DNA of 64,000 bases, from the NCBI GenBank assembly GCA_947488815.1, contig CANLCC010000007.1, positions 1-64,000 of the forward strand, written 5' to 3'. Within the stretch, counting starts at the first letter, position 1. The number at the start of each line of letters is the position of its first letter. The position numbers and the translations under genes were made by a program. The notes beneath the pieces are model-generated. The model had not been told where the DNA came from. It made no database searches and worked only from the letters and a program-made list of their open reading frames with translations. The stretch comes from CAIQIA01 sp945861105. GTDB taxonomy: Bacteria; Cyanobacteriota; Cyanobacteriia; PCC-6307; Cyanobiaceae. Below are positions 40,510-49,001 of this stretch, piece after piece.

Positions 40510-40880
40510 TGGGACGACGGTTGTGGTTGCCCCTGCTGCTGACGCTGCTGCTGCTGTGGCCCGCCGCTGCCCGGGCCGCCGAAGTTCTGCAGGTGCGTGA
40601 GGCCGATCTGCTGCTGATCGGTGATCACAACCGCACCTACAGCGTCCGCCTGGCCTGCGCCGAACCCATCGTCGGGCGGGAGGCAGAGGCGGTCGACATG
40701 CTGCGCCATCAGTTGCGCCGACGTCAGAGGGTCAACCTGATGCCCATGGGCAGCCGTGACGGTCTGCTGCTGGCGCGGGTGCGTCCCCTGGGGATGGAGA
40801 GCGACCTGGCCCAGCAGCTTGTCGCCGCTGGCCTCGCCCGCACGGTGGAGGGTTGTCCAGGGGTGGCACCGGCGGCATGA
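40509..40880 (+). CDS. small secreted protein, nuclease-like (SNase-type) fold possible
   Basis: 123 residues. A strong signal peptide (LWLPLLLTLLLLWPAAARA) is followed by LLLIGDHNRTYSVRLACAEP and AEAVDMLRHQLRRRQRVNL, an order that resembles the start of staphylococcal-nuclease-like domains. The catalytic arginine and glutamate motifs are not clearly present. Function unknown. The ATG shares one base with the ilvB stop (TGATG) and the stop overlaps the next start (ATGA). Confidence 0.65.
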   Translation: MGRRLWLPLLLTLLLLWPAAARAAEVLQVREADLLLIGDHNRTYSVRLACAEPIVGREAEAVDMLRHQLRRRQRVNLMPMGSRDGLLLARVRPLGMESDLAQQLVAAGLARTVEGCPGVAPAA

Positions 40881-41104
40881 GCATCGACCGCACCGCCCGC
40901 GGCATCGTGCTGGTGCCCTGTCTGCTGCTCGGTGGGGCCTTTCTGAGCGCTGCGGCCTGGGGGCCGGCGGAAGCGGGACCGAACCGCACGGTGGCCCTGG
41001 TCATCGGCCTGGTGCTTGTGCTGGGGGGAGCATTGGCCCAGCTGGTGGGCCGGGGCCGCCCCCCCGAAAGCGGGCTCAGCGGGGAGCGGCGGCCGGAGCC
41101 TTGA
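40877..41104 (+). CDS. small two-helix membrane protein, unknown
   Basis: 75 residues with two hydrophobic helices (IVLVPCLLLGGAFLSAAAW and VALVIGLVLVLGGALAQLVG) and a charged tail. No family recognised. It is translationally coupled to the preceding secreted protein and its 3' end overlaps the convergent Tic22-like gene by 29 nt. Confidence 0.6.
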   Translation: MSIDRTARGIVLVPCLLLGGAFLSAAAWGPAEAGPNRTVALVIGLVLVLGGALAQLVGRGRPPESGLSGERRPEP

Positions 41105-41819
41105 CACCGCTCTTGCCGGCAGCGGCTGGTTGCTGCATCAGCTCGAAGAAGGCCTGGGTGGGATAGAAGAGGAAGGAATCCTGCTGCTGCTGCACCATCT
41201 GCTGCAGCGCCACCGTGATGTCGGCCGCCAGCAGTTCCACCTTCGTGTCCTTCAGGCGGGCCGCAGCCCGCTCGGCATCGGCATAGCTCAGGAAGAACAC
41301 CGCTTTGGTCCCCTTGGGGGTGTTGACGGTGATGAACGGCTTGGAGAAGAACACCGGCACCGACAACCCTTCGCTGATGTCCTTGTCGGGCACCCCCTGG
41401 CGCTTGAGCATCTGCACGGCCCGGGCGAAGTCGTCGTCGTTGACGATCACCGGGGCCAGCAGCTTCTTGTCCTTGAGCCGGCTGTTGATCTCGGCCACCT
41501 TCTCGTTGGCGATGTTCAGCGGCACCGGCAGCACCCTGGCCTGGATCGTGGGGTTGGACTTGCGGAACATCTCCAGTTCCTTCTGGGCCCGGGCCTGTTC
41601 GAGGTACATGGGCAGCACCAGACCGTTGTCCCGCGGGATCGGCAGGGGGCTGCCCTCGGGATTGGTAAGGATGAACACCGGCACCACCGAGAGCTTTTTC
41701 AGAGCCTCAGCCTCGGGAATGGCCCTGGCCGGCATGGCCGGCAGCAGCAGGCCGGCACAGGCCAGCGCCGCGGCCATCGGGCGCTGCAGACGACGGGCGA
41801 GGGCGGAGACGTCCAGCAT
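41076..41819 (-). CDS. Tic22-like periplasmic/thylakoid protein
   Basis: 247 residues. N-terminal signal with cleavage near MPARA-IPE; then EAEALKKLSVVPVFILTNPEGSPL, which matches the Tic22 family start, and VPVFFSKPFITVNTPKGTKAVFFLSYADAE in the middle, followed by a helical C-terminus. Cyanobacterial Tic22 acts as a chaperone for outer-membrane biogenesis and is related to the chloroplast import component. It is divergent from the binding-protein gene by 74 nt. Confidence 0.85.
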   Translation of the reverse strand: MLDVSALARRLQRPMAAALACAGLLLPAMPARAIPEAEALKKLSVVPVFILTNPEGSPLPIPRDNGLVLPMYLEQARAQKELEMFRKSNPTIQARVLPVPLNIANEKVAEINSRLKDKKLLAPVIVNDDDFARAVQMLKRQGVPDKDISEGLSVPVFFSKPFITVNTPKGTKAVFFLSYADAERAAARLKDTKVELLAADITVALQQMVQQQQDSFLFYPTQAFFELMQQPAAAGKSGVKAPAAAPR

Positions 41820-41893
41820 GGGACCCGGGTCGGGAAAGCGTGAGCGTAGGCAGGGCTCCCCCTTTAACCTGTCGCGGCTGGACGGTACTGGGC

Positions 41894-43075
41894 ATGACCA
41901 CTGCAGAAACGGACCGGGGGTTGCGGCGCTGGCGACTGGCCGGCGTGGTGGCGTCCCTCGTGGCCGTGCAGTCCATGGCGGCCGCCCTGCCCCAGCCAGG
42001 CCATGCCCTGATGCTGCTGCCCAGTGAAGGTCCAGTCGCCGGCCTCGGGGATGGCCTGCGCCGCGGGTTTGTTCTGGCCCTGGAAGATTCCCGTCGCTGT
42101 GGACTGTCTGCGGTGCAGTGGTCGGTGGGATGGGTTCCCCCTGATGCCGATCCCGCCCCCCTGCTGGCCGGGCGCCGGCTGCCGCCGGTGCTGCTGGCTC
42201 CGCCGGCCACCCCCCTGGTCGAAACCGGTCTGCTGGCCCGCAATGCCCAGCGCCAGGTGCTGCTCACCCTGCAGCGGGGGGCGTCCCTGCAGCAGCTGGC
42301 CACCCGTCCGGGCTCTGACCGGCTCTGGCCGGTGGCCCCCGCCCGCACCCTGGAGATTGACGCCCTCGTCAAATCCCTCAGCGATGCCGATCAGCTTGGC
42401 TTCCTGCTGGTCACCGACGGCACCAGTGATCAGCAACTGCTGGCCGATCGCTTTCTGGAAGGCATGCGGGCCCAGGGGGGGGTGTTGCTGGGCCCGGACG
42501 TGACGGCGCGGGTGGTGGATCCGTCGAAGCCGGAGGACCTGAAGCTGCTGGGCAGTGATGCCGAATGGTTCCGACCTTCGTCCGTCGTGGTGATGACCGG
42601 ACCCGACACCCCGCTGATGAAGGCCGTCCTGAAGCAGACCTGGCCGAAGGACGTGACGCTGGTCTGGCCGGTGCCGCCCCGCCAGCGCAGCGAGCGTCCC
42701 CAGATCGGTGTCGATGAGGCCAGCCGTGGGCCCGGTTGGAAAGCGTTCGAGAAGGGTTTTCGCCAGCGTTGGGGTTACACCCCCAGTGTGGTGGAGGCTT
42801 CGGGGTACGACGCCGGCCAGCTGGTGGCTCTTTCGGCGGCTTCCCGCAGTCAGCCTCTGGGGGAAGGCCTGAAGGGGTTCGATCCGACCCTCGGCGCCCG
42901 TCCCCTGTGCGAGGCGATCAAGGCGCGCCGCGAGGGCCGCAGTGCCCGTCCCCAGGGGGTGGCCAGCAACATGGACATGAAACCGGCCACGCCGCCCACG
43001 GCCACCCTGGAGGTGATCGAGAAGAAGCCGGATGGGGCCCGCAAGACGAAGAATTTCAACCTCGGGGCCAGCTGA
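41894..43075 (+). CDS. periplasmic ligand-binding (type 1 PBP fold) protein
   Basis: 393 residues from ATG 41894. Signal peptide-like start (AGVVASLVAVQSMAAALP), then MLLPSEGPVAGLGDGLRRGFVLALED, the usual opening of branched-chain-amino-acid/LpoA-like receptors. LGFLLVTDGTSDQQLLADRFLEGMRAQGG and VVEASGYDAGQLVALSAA are the matching inter-lobe segments. No transporter permease or ATPase genes adjoin it, so the ligand and partner are unknown. Confidence 0.75.
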   Translation: MTTAETDRGLRRWRLAGVVASLVAVQSMAAALPQPGHALMLLPSEGPVAGLGDGLRRGFVLALEDSRRCGLSAVQWSVGWVPPDADPAPLLAGRRLPPVLLAPPATPLVETGLLARNAQRQVLLTLQRGASLQQLATRPGSDRLWPVAPARTLEIDALVKSLSDADQLGFLLVTDGTSDQQLLADRFLEGMRAQGGVLLGPDVTARVVDPSKPEDLKLLGSDAEWFRPSSVVVMTGPDTPLMKAVLKQTWPKDVTLVWPVPPRQRSERPQIGVDEASRGPGWKAFEKGFRQRWGYTPSVVEASGYDAGQLVALSAASRSQPLGEGLKGFDPTLGARPLCEAIKARREGRSARPQGVASNMDMKPATPPTATLEVIEKKPDGARKTKNFNLGAS

Positions 43076-43093
43076 GCCGGCCCCTTGCGGGGA

Positions 43094-43456
43094 TCACTCC
43101 TCCCCTTCGTCCTCGGCACCGACGGGCACAAGCCGGATCTGCTTGCGGCCGAGCTTGATCTCAAACTCGTCGCCCGGACGGAGGTTCAGCATGGCCGTGT
43201 AGGCCTTGCCGACCAGCAGGTTGCCATTGCCCTGGACGGTGGCGACATAGCTCAGTTTGCGGCCGGCACGTCCGCCACCGGAGCCGCCGATCTCGACGCC
43301 CTTGGCCTCGAGAAGGGCCTCATAGAAGGCCGTGAAGTTCAGGCGCTCGCCGCCGTCCTTCTTGCTGGAGACATACCCACAGGCACGCACGATCTCGGAT
43401 TTACCGGCATCGCCCAGCTCCTTCACCTTGGTCAGAAGATCGGTCCCAGTGAGCAT
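43094..43456 (-). CDS. cyAbrB transcriptional regulator
   Basis: 120 residues from ATG 43456. The N-terminal LTGTDLLTKVKELGD and SEIVRACGYVSSKKDGGERLNFTAFYEALLEAKG are the cyAbrB-specific part. The C-terminal AbrB-like DNA-binding region has NLLVGKAYTAMLNLRPGDEFEIKLGRKQIRLVP. These regulators control nitrogen and carbon genes in cyanobacteria. AAAGGA directly abuts the ATG, which is closer than a usual ribosome site. It converges with the binding-protein gene across 18 nt. Confidence 0.9.
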   Translation of the reverse strand: MLTGTDLLTKVKELGDAGKSEIVRACGYVSSKKDGGERLNFTAFYEALLEAKGVEIGGSGGGRAGRKLSYVATVQGNGNLLVGKAYTAMLNLRPGDEFEIKLGRKQIRLVPVGAEDEGEE

Positions 43457-43518
43457 TCCTTTGTTGAGTGCATTCCTCCGAAGACTACCAATTCGCTGGC
43501 GATCTGAACAGTCATCGA

Positions 43519-44451
43519 TCACCAGAGAAGCAGCACAGGTTGCTCACGATTCAGCAACCACAGCTGACGGCGATCCCGCAGCAGAGGCTGACCGACGACC
43601 GCTTCAACCTCAAGGGCAGCAAGAATTCCGCTGTCGGTCACGATCATCGAGCGTTTGCCGACGGGGGTTCCGGCCAGCTGCAATCCCTCGAGATCCATCT
43701 GCAGAGCCGATTCATCGCCGCAGAAGCCGGTGATGCGCAGGGCCTGCACCGGTCCCCGGGGCCGGAGGCGGGCAGCCAGGTTGCGCGACACGAACAGCCC
43801 CTCGGCACCGGTATCGAGCAGGGCGCTCCCCCGGGCCCCGCGGCTGTCCTGCAGCTCGAGCAGCGGCACGGCATGGCGCCAGCGCAGGGGCACCCGTGTC
43901 GCCCCAGCCGGCGCCACGCCGGCGCGAACGAGGTCGAGCCCCAGCCGCAGCCGCCGGCCCACCGGGTCCACCAGCAAGGGCAACTGGCGGAACAGCGGCG
44001 CACCCAGCACCCCGTCACTGCCGGGGGGAATCCCCAGGGCCGGCATCACCAGCGCCTCGAGCCCGTCGATCTGCATGCCACCGACGGTCAGCTGCGGCAG
44101 CTGCACCCGCCCGGGCTGCAGGTCCTGGCATGCCGCTCCGGCTCCCGCCAGCCGCAGGGACCCCGGTGGCAGCGGCGACACCGGCAGCCCCAGCCGTTGC
44201 ACCAGCCGCTCGGTGACCAGGGACACCGAGGCGCCGCTGTCCAGCAGCAACCGCAGCACCGTGCCATCCGGGGTCGTGAGGCTCACGATCGGGGTGTCGC
44301 CATCGGCGGGCCGGTCGTAGGGCACATCGGCGGCCCCCCGCACCCGGGGCTCGGGCAGCCGCATCCCCTCGAGCTGCACCAGGGCCGCCCGGGCCGGGGC
44401 CGCGGCCAGCAGCACCGCAGCGATCAGCACCGTCAGGGGCTGCAGACCCAT
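43519..44451 (-). CDS. retropepsin-like aspartic protease with two catalytic-type motifs
   Basis: 310 residues from ATG 44451, with a signal peptide (TVLIAAVLLAAAPARA). Two retropepsin-like halves are visible. The first has LLLDSGASVSLV (about residue 75) and the second has ALLDTGAEGLFV (about 215). Each keeps the D-S/T-G triad. Retroviral-type proteases are usually one motif per chain and dimerise, so this chain may form its own active site, as pepsins do. Exported. Substrate unknown. It lies upstream of cyAbrB and divergently overlaps nothing but the GNAT promoter region. Confidence 0.78.
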   Translation of the reverse strand: MGLQPLTVLIAAVLLAAAPARAALVQLEGMRLPEPRVRGAADVPYDRPADGDTPIVSLTTPDGTVLRLLLDSGASVSLVTERLVQRLGLPVSPLPPGSLRLAGAGAACQDLQPGRVQLPQLTVGGMQIDGLEALVMPALGIPPGSDGVLGAPLFRQLPLLVDPVGRRLRLGLDLVRAGVAPAGATRVPLRWRHAVPLLELQDSRGARGSALLDTGAEGLFVSRNLAARLRPRGPVQALRITGFCGDESALQMDLEGLQLAGTPVGKRSMIVTDSGILAALEVEAVVGQPLLRDRRQLWLLNREQPVLLLW

Positions 44452-44503
44452 GGCATCGGCAGTCGTTGCCCCTTCAGGATGGGGGCCTGTGACGGTCGAT
44501 GCC

Positions 44504-45016
44504 ATGGCCCCCCGGCTGCGGCCCATCACCCCCGCCGACCACAGCGCCCTCCGGGAGGTGTATCAGCAGGCGGTGTTCAGCCAGGCCCCGGGCCTGTACT
44601 CCGAGGCGCAGGTGCAGGCCTGGGCGGCGGTCGCCGTGCTCCCCGGCGTGCTCGATGGGGCCCTGACCGCAGGGGAGGGCCTGCTGATCGAGGGGGACGG
44701 GGGGATCGAGGCCTTCGCCCTGCTGCATCCTCCCCACCGTCTCGCCCTGCTGTACTGCCGCGGCGACAGCAACCGTCGCGGCCATGGGGGGCGGCTGGTG
44801 CGGGCGCTGGAGGCTCTCGCCCTGGATCGGGGCCAGACGCATCTGGTGACGGAGGCCAGCCTGATCAGCCGTCCGCTGCTGGAGCGCCTGGGTTGGCACT
44901 GGGTGGCGCTGGAACGGTTGACGATCGCCGGTGTGCCGTTCGAGCGCCATCGGTTGCGGCGCCAGCTGCGCCGCGACGGCCTGGCTGACGGGCCCACAAC
45001 CAGCTCTCCCGGTTGA
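44504..45016 (+). CDS. GNAT-family N-acetyltransferase
   Basis: 170 residues from ATG 44504. The opening LRPITPADHSALREVYQQAVF is typical of GNAT proteins. The acetyl-CoA site is LYCRGDSNRRGHGGRLVRALEALA (R/Q-x-x-G-x-G/A type), then LVTEASLISRPLLERLGW. Acceptor unknown. The last 152 nt overlap the opposite-strand membrane protein gene. Confidence 0.8.
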   Translation: MAPRLRPITPADHSALREVYQQAVFSQAPGLYSEAQVQAWAAVAVLPGVLDGALTAGEGLLIEGDGGIEAFALLHPPHRLALLYCRGDSNRRGHGGRLVRALEALALDRGQTHLVTEASLISRPLLERLGWHWVALERLTIAGVPFERHRLRRQLRRDGLADGPTTSSPG

Positions 45017-45410
45017 TCAGCAGCCCCAGCAGCAGCAGCACGACCATCAGGCCCACCTGATCCACCCGGGCGTCGGGCACCAGCAGATCGGCCAGGAGGT
45101 GGGGAATGTTGGTGAGGGTGTACACCAGGCTGAGGCCCAGGTGCAACCACCGCCAGCGCCGCCAGGGCCGCCCGCCGCTGGCGTCGTAGGCGATCAGCAC
45201 CAGGGCGACGAGCGGAACCACGAAATACACCGCCATCGCGCCGAACAGCAGGGGCAACCAGCGGTCAGCGAGGCTGCTGTGGATGTCGGCCGAGTGGCCG
45301 TGGAAGAGGGGCATCAGCCCCAGTTCCACATGGAACAGGGTGGTCAGCAGCCAGGCAATCCAGAGGCTGCGGAGCCGCAGGGCATGGTCGCTGGTGTTGG
45401 GCTGCTTCAT
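44865..45410 (-). CDS. four-helix membrane protein, unknown
   Basis: 181 residues. Hydrophobic helices at about 15-34 (SLWIAWLLTTLFHVELGLM), 50-75 (WLPLLFGAMAVYFVVPLVALVLIA), 88-110 (LHLGLSLVYTLTNIPHLLADLL) and 115-135. HGHSADIH contains three histidines in a loop. The last 45 residues are hydrophilic, Ala/Pro-rich and lie entirely within the overlap with the GNAT gene, so the C-terminus may be unselected sequence after a lost stop. It follows ppsA on the opposite side with 7 nt to spare. Confidence 0.6.
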   Translation of the reverse strand: MKQPNTSDHALRLRSLWIAWLLTTLFHVELGLMPLFHGHSADIHSSLADRWLPLLFGAMAVYFVVPLVALVLIAYDASGGRPWRRWRWLHLGLSLVYTLTNIPHLLADLLVPDARVDQVGLMVVLLLLGLLINRESWLWARQPGRRGAAGAATDGARTAHRRSSTVPAPPSANPGAPAADG

Positions 45411-45417
45411 GCCGGAG

Positions 45418-47817
45418 TCACCGCGCGACTGCCGCCAGGGCCAGTCTGGTGGGGATCAGGGCGTCGGGATCGAGGCTGATGGCGTCGATCCCCTCCTCCA
45501 CCAGAAAGCGGGCAAAGGCAGGATCGTCGCTGGGGGCCTGGCCGCAGAGGCTGATGCTGCGGCCGCAGCGGTGGGCCGTGGCGATCGCCTGGCTGATCAG
45601 GGCCCGCACCGCAGGGTGGTCCTCCCGGAACAGCGGGGCCAGCCGTTCAGAGTCGCGGTCGATGCCCAGGGTGAGCTGGGTCAGGTCATTCGATCCGATC
45701 GAGAACCCGTCAAAGCGCTCGGCGAAGGCCTCCAGCTCCAGCACGTTGGCAGGAAGTTCGCACATCATCTGCACCGTGAGGCCGTCGCGCCCCCGCTGCA
45801 GCCCTTCGTCGGCCATGGCCGCCAGCACCCGGTCGGCTTCCTGGGGTGTGCGGCAGAAGGGCACCATTGGTGTGAGGTTGGTCATCCCCAGCTCCGTGCG
45901 CACCTGGGCCAGGGCCTGGCATTCCAGGCCGAAGGCCCGGCGGAACGGTTCACCGGTGTAGCGGCAGGCCCCCCGCCAGCCCAGCATCGGGTTGGGTTCG
46001 ATGGGTTCAAAGCTGCGCCCCCCCAGCAGGCGGGCGTATTCGTTGCTCTTGAAGTCAGAGAAGCGCAGCAGCACGGGCCGGGGGTGGAAGGCCGCCGCCA
46101 GGCGGGCCATGGCTTCGCGCAACCGCTCGCGATAGAAGGCGACCGGGTCGGTGGCCCCCTGCAGCCGCTGCTCCACCGCCTGACGTTCCGCCGGCGGGAG
46201 GCCATCGGGCTGCAGCAGCGCGAGGGGGTGGATGCCGATGTCGTGGGCGATCACGAACTCCAGCCGAGCCAGGCCGATCCCGTCGCTGGGCAGGGCGGCG
46301 AGCCGGAAGGCTTCCTGGGGGCGGGAGACGTTGAGCAGCAGCCGTGTGCCCACGGTCGGCAGGTCGCTGAGCTGCTGTTCTTCGCACCGGAACGGCAGCG
46401 CCCCGGCATAGACGTGGCCCTCCTCCCCCTCGCAGCAGGCGACGGTGACCACGGCACCGTGCTGCAGCCGCCGGCTGGCGTCGCCGCAGCCGACGATGGC
46501 GGGCACACCCATTTCCCGGGCGACGATCGCCGCATGGCAGGTGCGTCCCCCCTGGTCGGTCACCACGGCCCCCGCCCGCTGCAGGATCGGCTCCCAGTCG
46601 GGATCCGTGCGGCTCGTCACGAGCACGTCGCCGGCCTCGAACCGGTCGATCTCCTCGGGACCCTGCAGCAGTCGCACCGGGCCGCTGCCGACGGCGGCAC
46701 CGATGGCCCGGCCGCTGACCAGCGGCACGCCCCCCTCGCGCTCGAGGTGCCAGTGCCGCAGCAGTCCCGGCGGGCGACGGGCGGCGACCGTTTCGGGGCG
46801 GGCCTGCAGCACCACCAGGCCCCCCTCGCTGCCGTCCCAGGCCCATTCGATGTCCATCGGCATCGGTCGCCCGTGCAGCGTGGAGTAGTGGTCTTCGATG
46901 GCGCAGCCCCAGCGGGCGAGGGTGAGCACCTGGTCATCGCCCAGCACCAGCTGTCGCCGCCGGTCGGCGGGCACGGGGCGGCGGCAGAGGCGGCCGTCGT
47001 CGCCCTCCAGCACCAGCTGCACGGCCTTCTCCCCGGCCCGACGGCTGATGATCGCCGGCAGTCCCTGCCGCAGCCGCGGTTTGAACACCAGCCATTCATC
47101 CGGAATCACCTCCCCCTGCACCACGGTTTCCCCGAAGCCCCAGGCGCCATTGATCAGCACCACGTCGCGGCAGCCGCTTTCGGTGTCGAGGGTGAACAGC
47201 ACTCCGGCACAACCCCGGTCGGCCCGCACGAGTCGCTGCACCCCGATCGCCAGGGCGACGGCGAGGTCATCGAGACCGAGGCGGCGGCGATAGACGATGG
47301 CGCGGTCGCTGAACAGCGAGGCATAGCAACGGTGGCAGGCCTGCAGCAGAGCCTCGTCGCCGCCCACCGCCAGCACCGTCTCCTGCTGGCCGGCGAAGCT
47401 CGCTTCGGGCAGGTCCTCGGCGGTGGCGCTGGAGCGCACGGCGAGGCGGCTGGCCCCCAGATCCCGGGCGGCGGTGAGGATGGCCTGCTCGAGCCCGGGG
47501 GGCAGCGGTGCGGCGGCCACCAGCTGCCGGGCGGCGGCCCCGGCCCGCTGCAGGGCCCCCAGGTCGTCCACATCCAGGTCACTCAGCAGACGCCGCAGGG
47601 GAGCCTCCAGACCGGCGTCGGCCAGCAGCCGCCGGTAGGCCACCGTCGTCACGGCAAATCCATCGGGCACCACCACCCCCTGGGGCCCCAGGGCGCGGAT
47701 CAATTCCCCCAGCGAGGCGTTCTTGCCCCCCACCAGGGGGAGGTCTGCGAGTCCCACGGCCGCGAACGGCAGCACCAGGGCCCCGTCGGCGTCGGTGCGG
47801 GCATCGGTGGCGGGCAT
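45418..47817 (-). CDS. ppsA: phosphoenolpyruvate synthase
   Basis: 799 residues. N-terminal ATP-grasp domain: VGGKNASLGELIRAL, AVRSSATAEDLPEASFAGQQET and VLQARPETV. The phosphohistidine domain has GGRTCHAAIVAREMGVPAIVG, with the catalytic histidine near residue 428. The C-terminal PEP-binding barrel has FSDFKSNEYARLLGG and MCELPANVLELEAFAERFDGFSIGSNDLTQLTLG. It converts pyruvate, ATP and water to phosphoenolpyruvate, AMP and phosphate. It is divergent from selD (93 nt gap). Confidence 0.95.
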   Translation of the reverse strand: MPATDARTDADGALVLPFAAVGLADLPLVGGKNASLGELIRALGPQGVVVPDGFAVTTVAYRRLLADAGLEAPLRRLLSDLDVDDLGALQRAGAAARQLVAAAPLPPGLEQAILTAARDLGASRLAVRSSATAEDLPEASFAGQQETVLAVGGDEALLQACHRCYASLFSDRAIVYRRRLGLDDLAVALAIGVQRLVRADRGCAGVLFTLDTESGCRDVVLINGAWGFGETVVQGEVIPDEWLVFKPRLRQGLPAIISRRAGEKAVQLVLEGDDGRLCRRPVPADRRRQLVLGDDQVLTLARWGCAIEDHYSTLHGRPMPMDIEWAWDGSEGGLVVLQARPETVAARRPPGLLRHWHLEREGGVPLVSGRAIGAAVGSGPVRLLQGPEEIDRFEAGDVLVTSRTDPDWEPILQRAGAVVTDQGGRTCHAAIVAREMGVPAIVGCGDASRRLQHGAVVTVACCEGEEGHVYAGALPFRCEEQQLSDLPTVGTRLLLNVSRPQEAFRLAALPSDGIGLARLEFVIAHDIGIHPLALLQPDGLPPAERQAVEQRLQGATDPVAFYRERLREAMARLAAAFHPRPVLLRFSDFKSNEYARLLGGRSFEPIEPNPMLGWRGACRYTGEPFRRAFGLECQALAQVRTELGMTNLTPMVPFCRTPQEADRVLAAMADEGLQRGRDGLTVQMMCELPANVLELEAFAERFDGFSIGSNDLTQLTLGIDRDSERLAPLFREDHPAVRALISQAIATAHRCGRSISLCGQAPSDDPAFARFLVEEGIDAISLDPDALIPTRLALAAVAR

Positions 47818-47910
47818 GGCAGGCGCACGGCCGGGGTCCCTTCACTGTTGCGGCGGTTCTCCGGTCCCGGTTCGCCGAGCCGCGAGGATGGGGCCCTCTG
47901 CAGCAGGGCC

Positions 47911-48975
47911 GTGGCCAGCCCGAATCCCGACCCGGTGCCCCTCACCAGCCTTGGCCACGGCGGCGGCTGCGGCTGCAAGATCGCCCCCGGGCTGCTGCAG
48001 GACATCCTGCGGCGCACCAGCGTGCTGCCGGCCCCGCCGGAGCTGCTGGTGGATGCCTCCACCAGCGATGACGCGGCGGTGTACCTGCTCAATGAGCGGC
48101 AGGCGCTGGTGGCGACCACCGATTTCTTCCTGCCGATCGTCGACGACCCCCACACCTTCGGTCGCATCGCCGCCACCAATGCCCTCAGCGACGTCTATGC
48201 CATGGGGGCCACCCCGATCCTGGCCCTGGCCGTGGTGGGCATGCCCGTGGCGACCCTGGGGCCCGAGCGCATCGCCGCCATCCTTGAGGGGGGCCAGAGC
48301 GTCTGCCGGGAGGCGGGCATCCCCCTGGCCGGCGGCCACACCATCGACAGTGCCGAACACATCTACGGCCTGGTGGCCCTCGGGCTGGTGGAGCCGACCC
48401 GGCTGAGACGCAATGCCGATGCCCACCCCGGCGATGTGCTGGTGCTGGGCAAACCCCTGGGGGTGGGGGTGCTCTCGGCGGCCCTGCGACAGCAGCGCCT
48501 CTCGGCCGATCGCTACGACCGGCTGGTGGCCACCACCACCCTGCTCAACACCCCCGGTCCGGCCCTGGCCGCCCTCGACGGTGTGCATGCCCTCACCGAC
48601 GTGACCGGCTTCGGGTTGGCGGGCCATGCCCTCGAGATCGCCCGGGCCTCAGCGCTGGATCTCGACCTGCAGTGGTCGGCCGTGCCCCTGCTCGACGGCG
48701 CCGCCGAGCTGGCGGCCGCGGGCATCGTCACCGGTGCCTCGGGGCGCAACTGGGACGCCTACGGCCATGAGGTGGCCCTGCCGGCGGGGTTCGGCCCCGT
48801 GGATCAGGCCCTGCTCAGCGATCCCCAGACCAGCGGGGGCCTGCTGGTGAGCTGCCGGCCCGAGGCCGTCGACGCGGTGCTGCAGGTGTTCCATGGGCGG
48901 GGTTTTGCCGCCGCCGCCGCCATCGGCGAGGTGAGGCCCCGCGATCCGCAGGGGCCACGGCTGCGGCTGCGCTGA
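47911..48975 (+). CDS. selD: selenide, water dikinase (selenophosphate synthetase)
   Basis: 354 residues from GTG 47911; the long frame upstream is antisense to ppsA. The catalytic motif is GHGGGCGCKI, where the active-site residue is cysteine, not selenocysteine. DDAAVYLL, ATTDFFLPIVDDP and GGHTIDSAEHIYGLV are family motifs, as is DVTGFGLAGHALE. It makes selenophosphate for selenoproteins or 2-selenouridine in tRNA. No selA, selB or mnmH gene is in the window. It is a standalone protein without the NADH-dehydrogenase-like domain sometimes fused to cyanobacterial SelD. Confidence 0.92.
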   Translation: MASPNPDPVPLTSLGHGGGCGCKIAPGLLQDILRRTSVLPAPPELLVDASTSDDAAVYLLNERQALVATTDFFLPIVDDPHTFGRIAATNALSDVYAMGATPILALAVVGMPVATLGPERIAAILEGGQSVCREAGIPLAGGHTIDSAEHIYGLVALGLVEPTRLRRNADAHPGDVLVLGKPLGVGVLSAALRQQRLSADRYDRLVATTTLLNTPGPALAALDGVHALTDVTGFGLAGHALEIARASALDLDLQWSAVPLLDGAAELAAAGIVTGASGRNWDAYGHEVALPAGFGPVDQALLSDPQTSGGLLVSCRPEAVDAVLQVFHGRGFAAAAAIGEVRPRDPQGPRLRLR

Positions 48976-49001
48976 GGTTGCGCCTGCCCTGAGGTCCTGC
49001 G

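Noticed and set aside
43076..43093. CCCC-TTGC-GGGG hairpin between the convergent binding-protein and cyAbrB genes as a terminator
   Set aside because: The stem is only four pairs and no T-run follows, so it cannot be distinguished from chance in GC-rich DNA.
45283..47910. Long plus-strand frame opposite ppsA that joins selD
   Set aside because: It only extends the true selD frame backwards through antisense sequence. The GTG at 47911 gives the standard SelD N-terminus.
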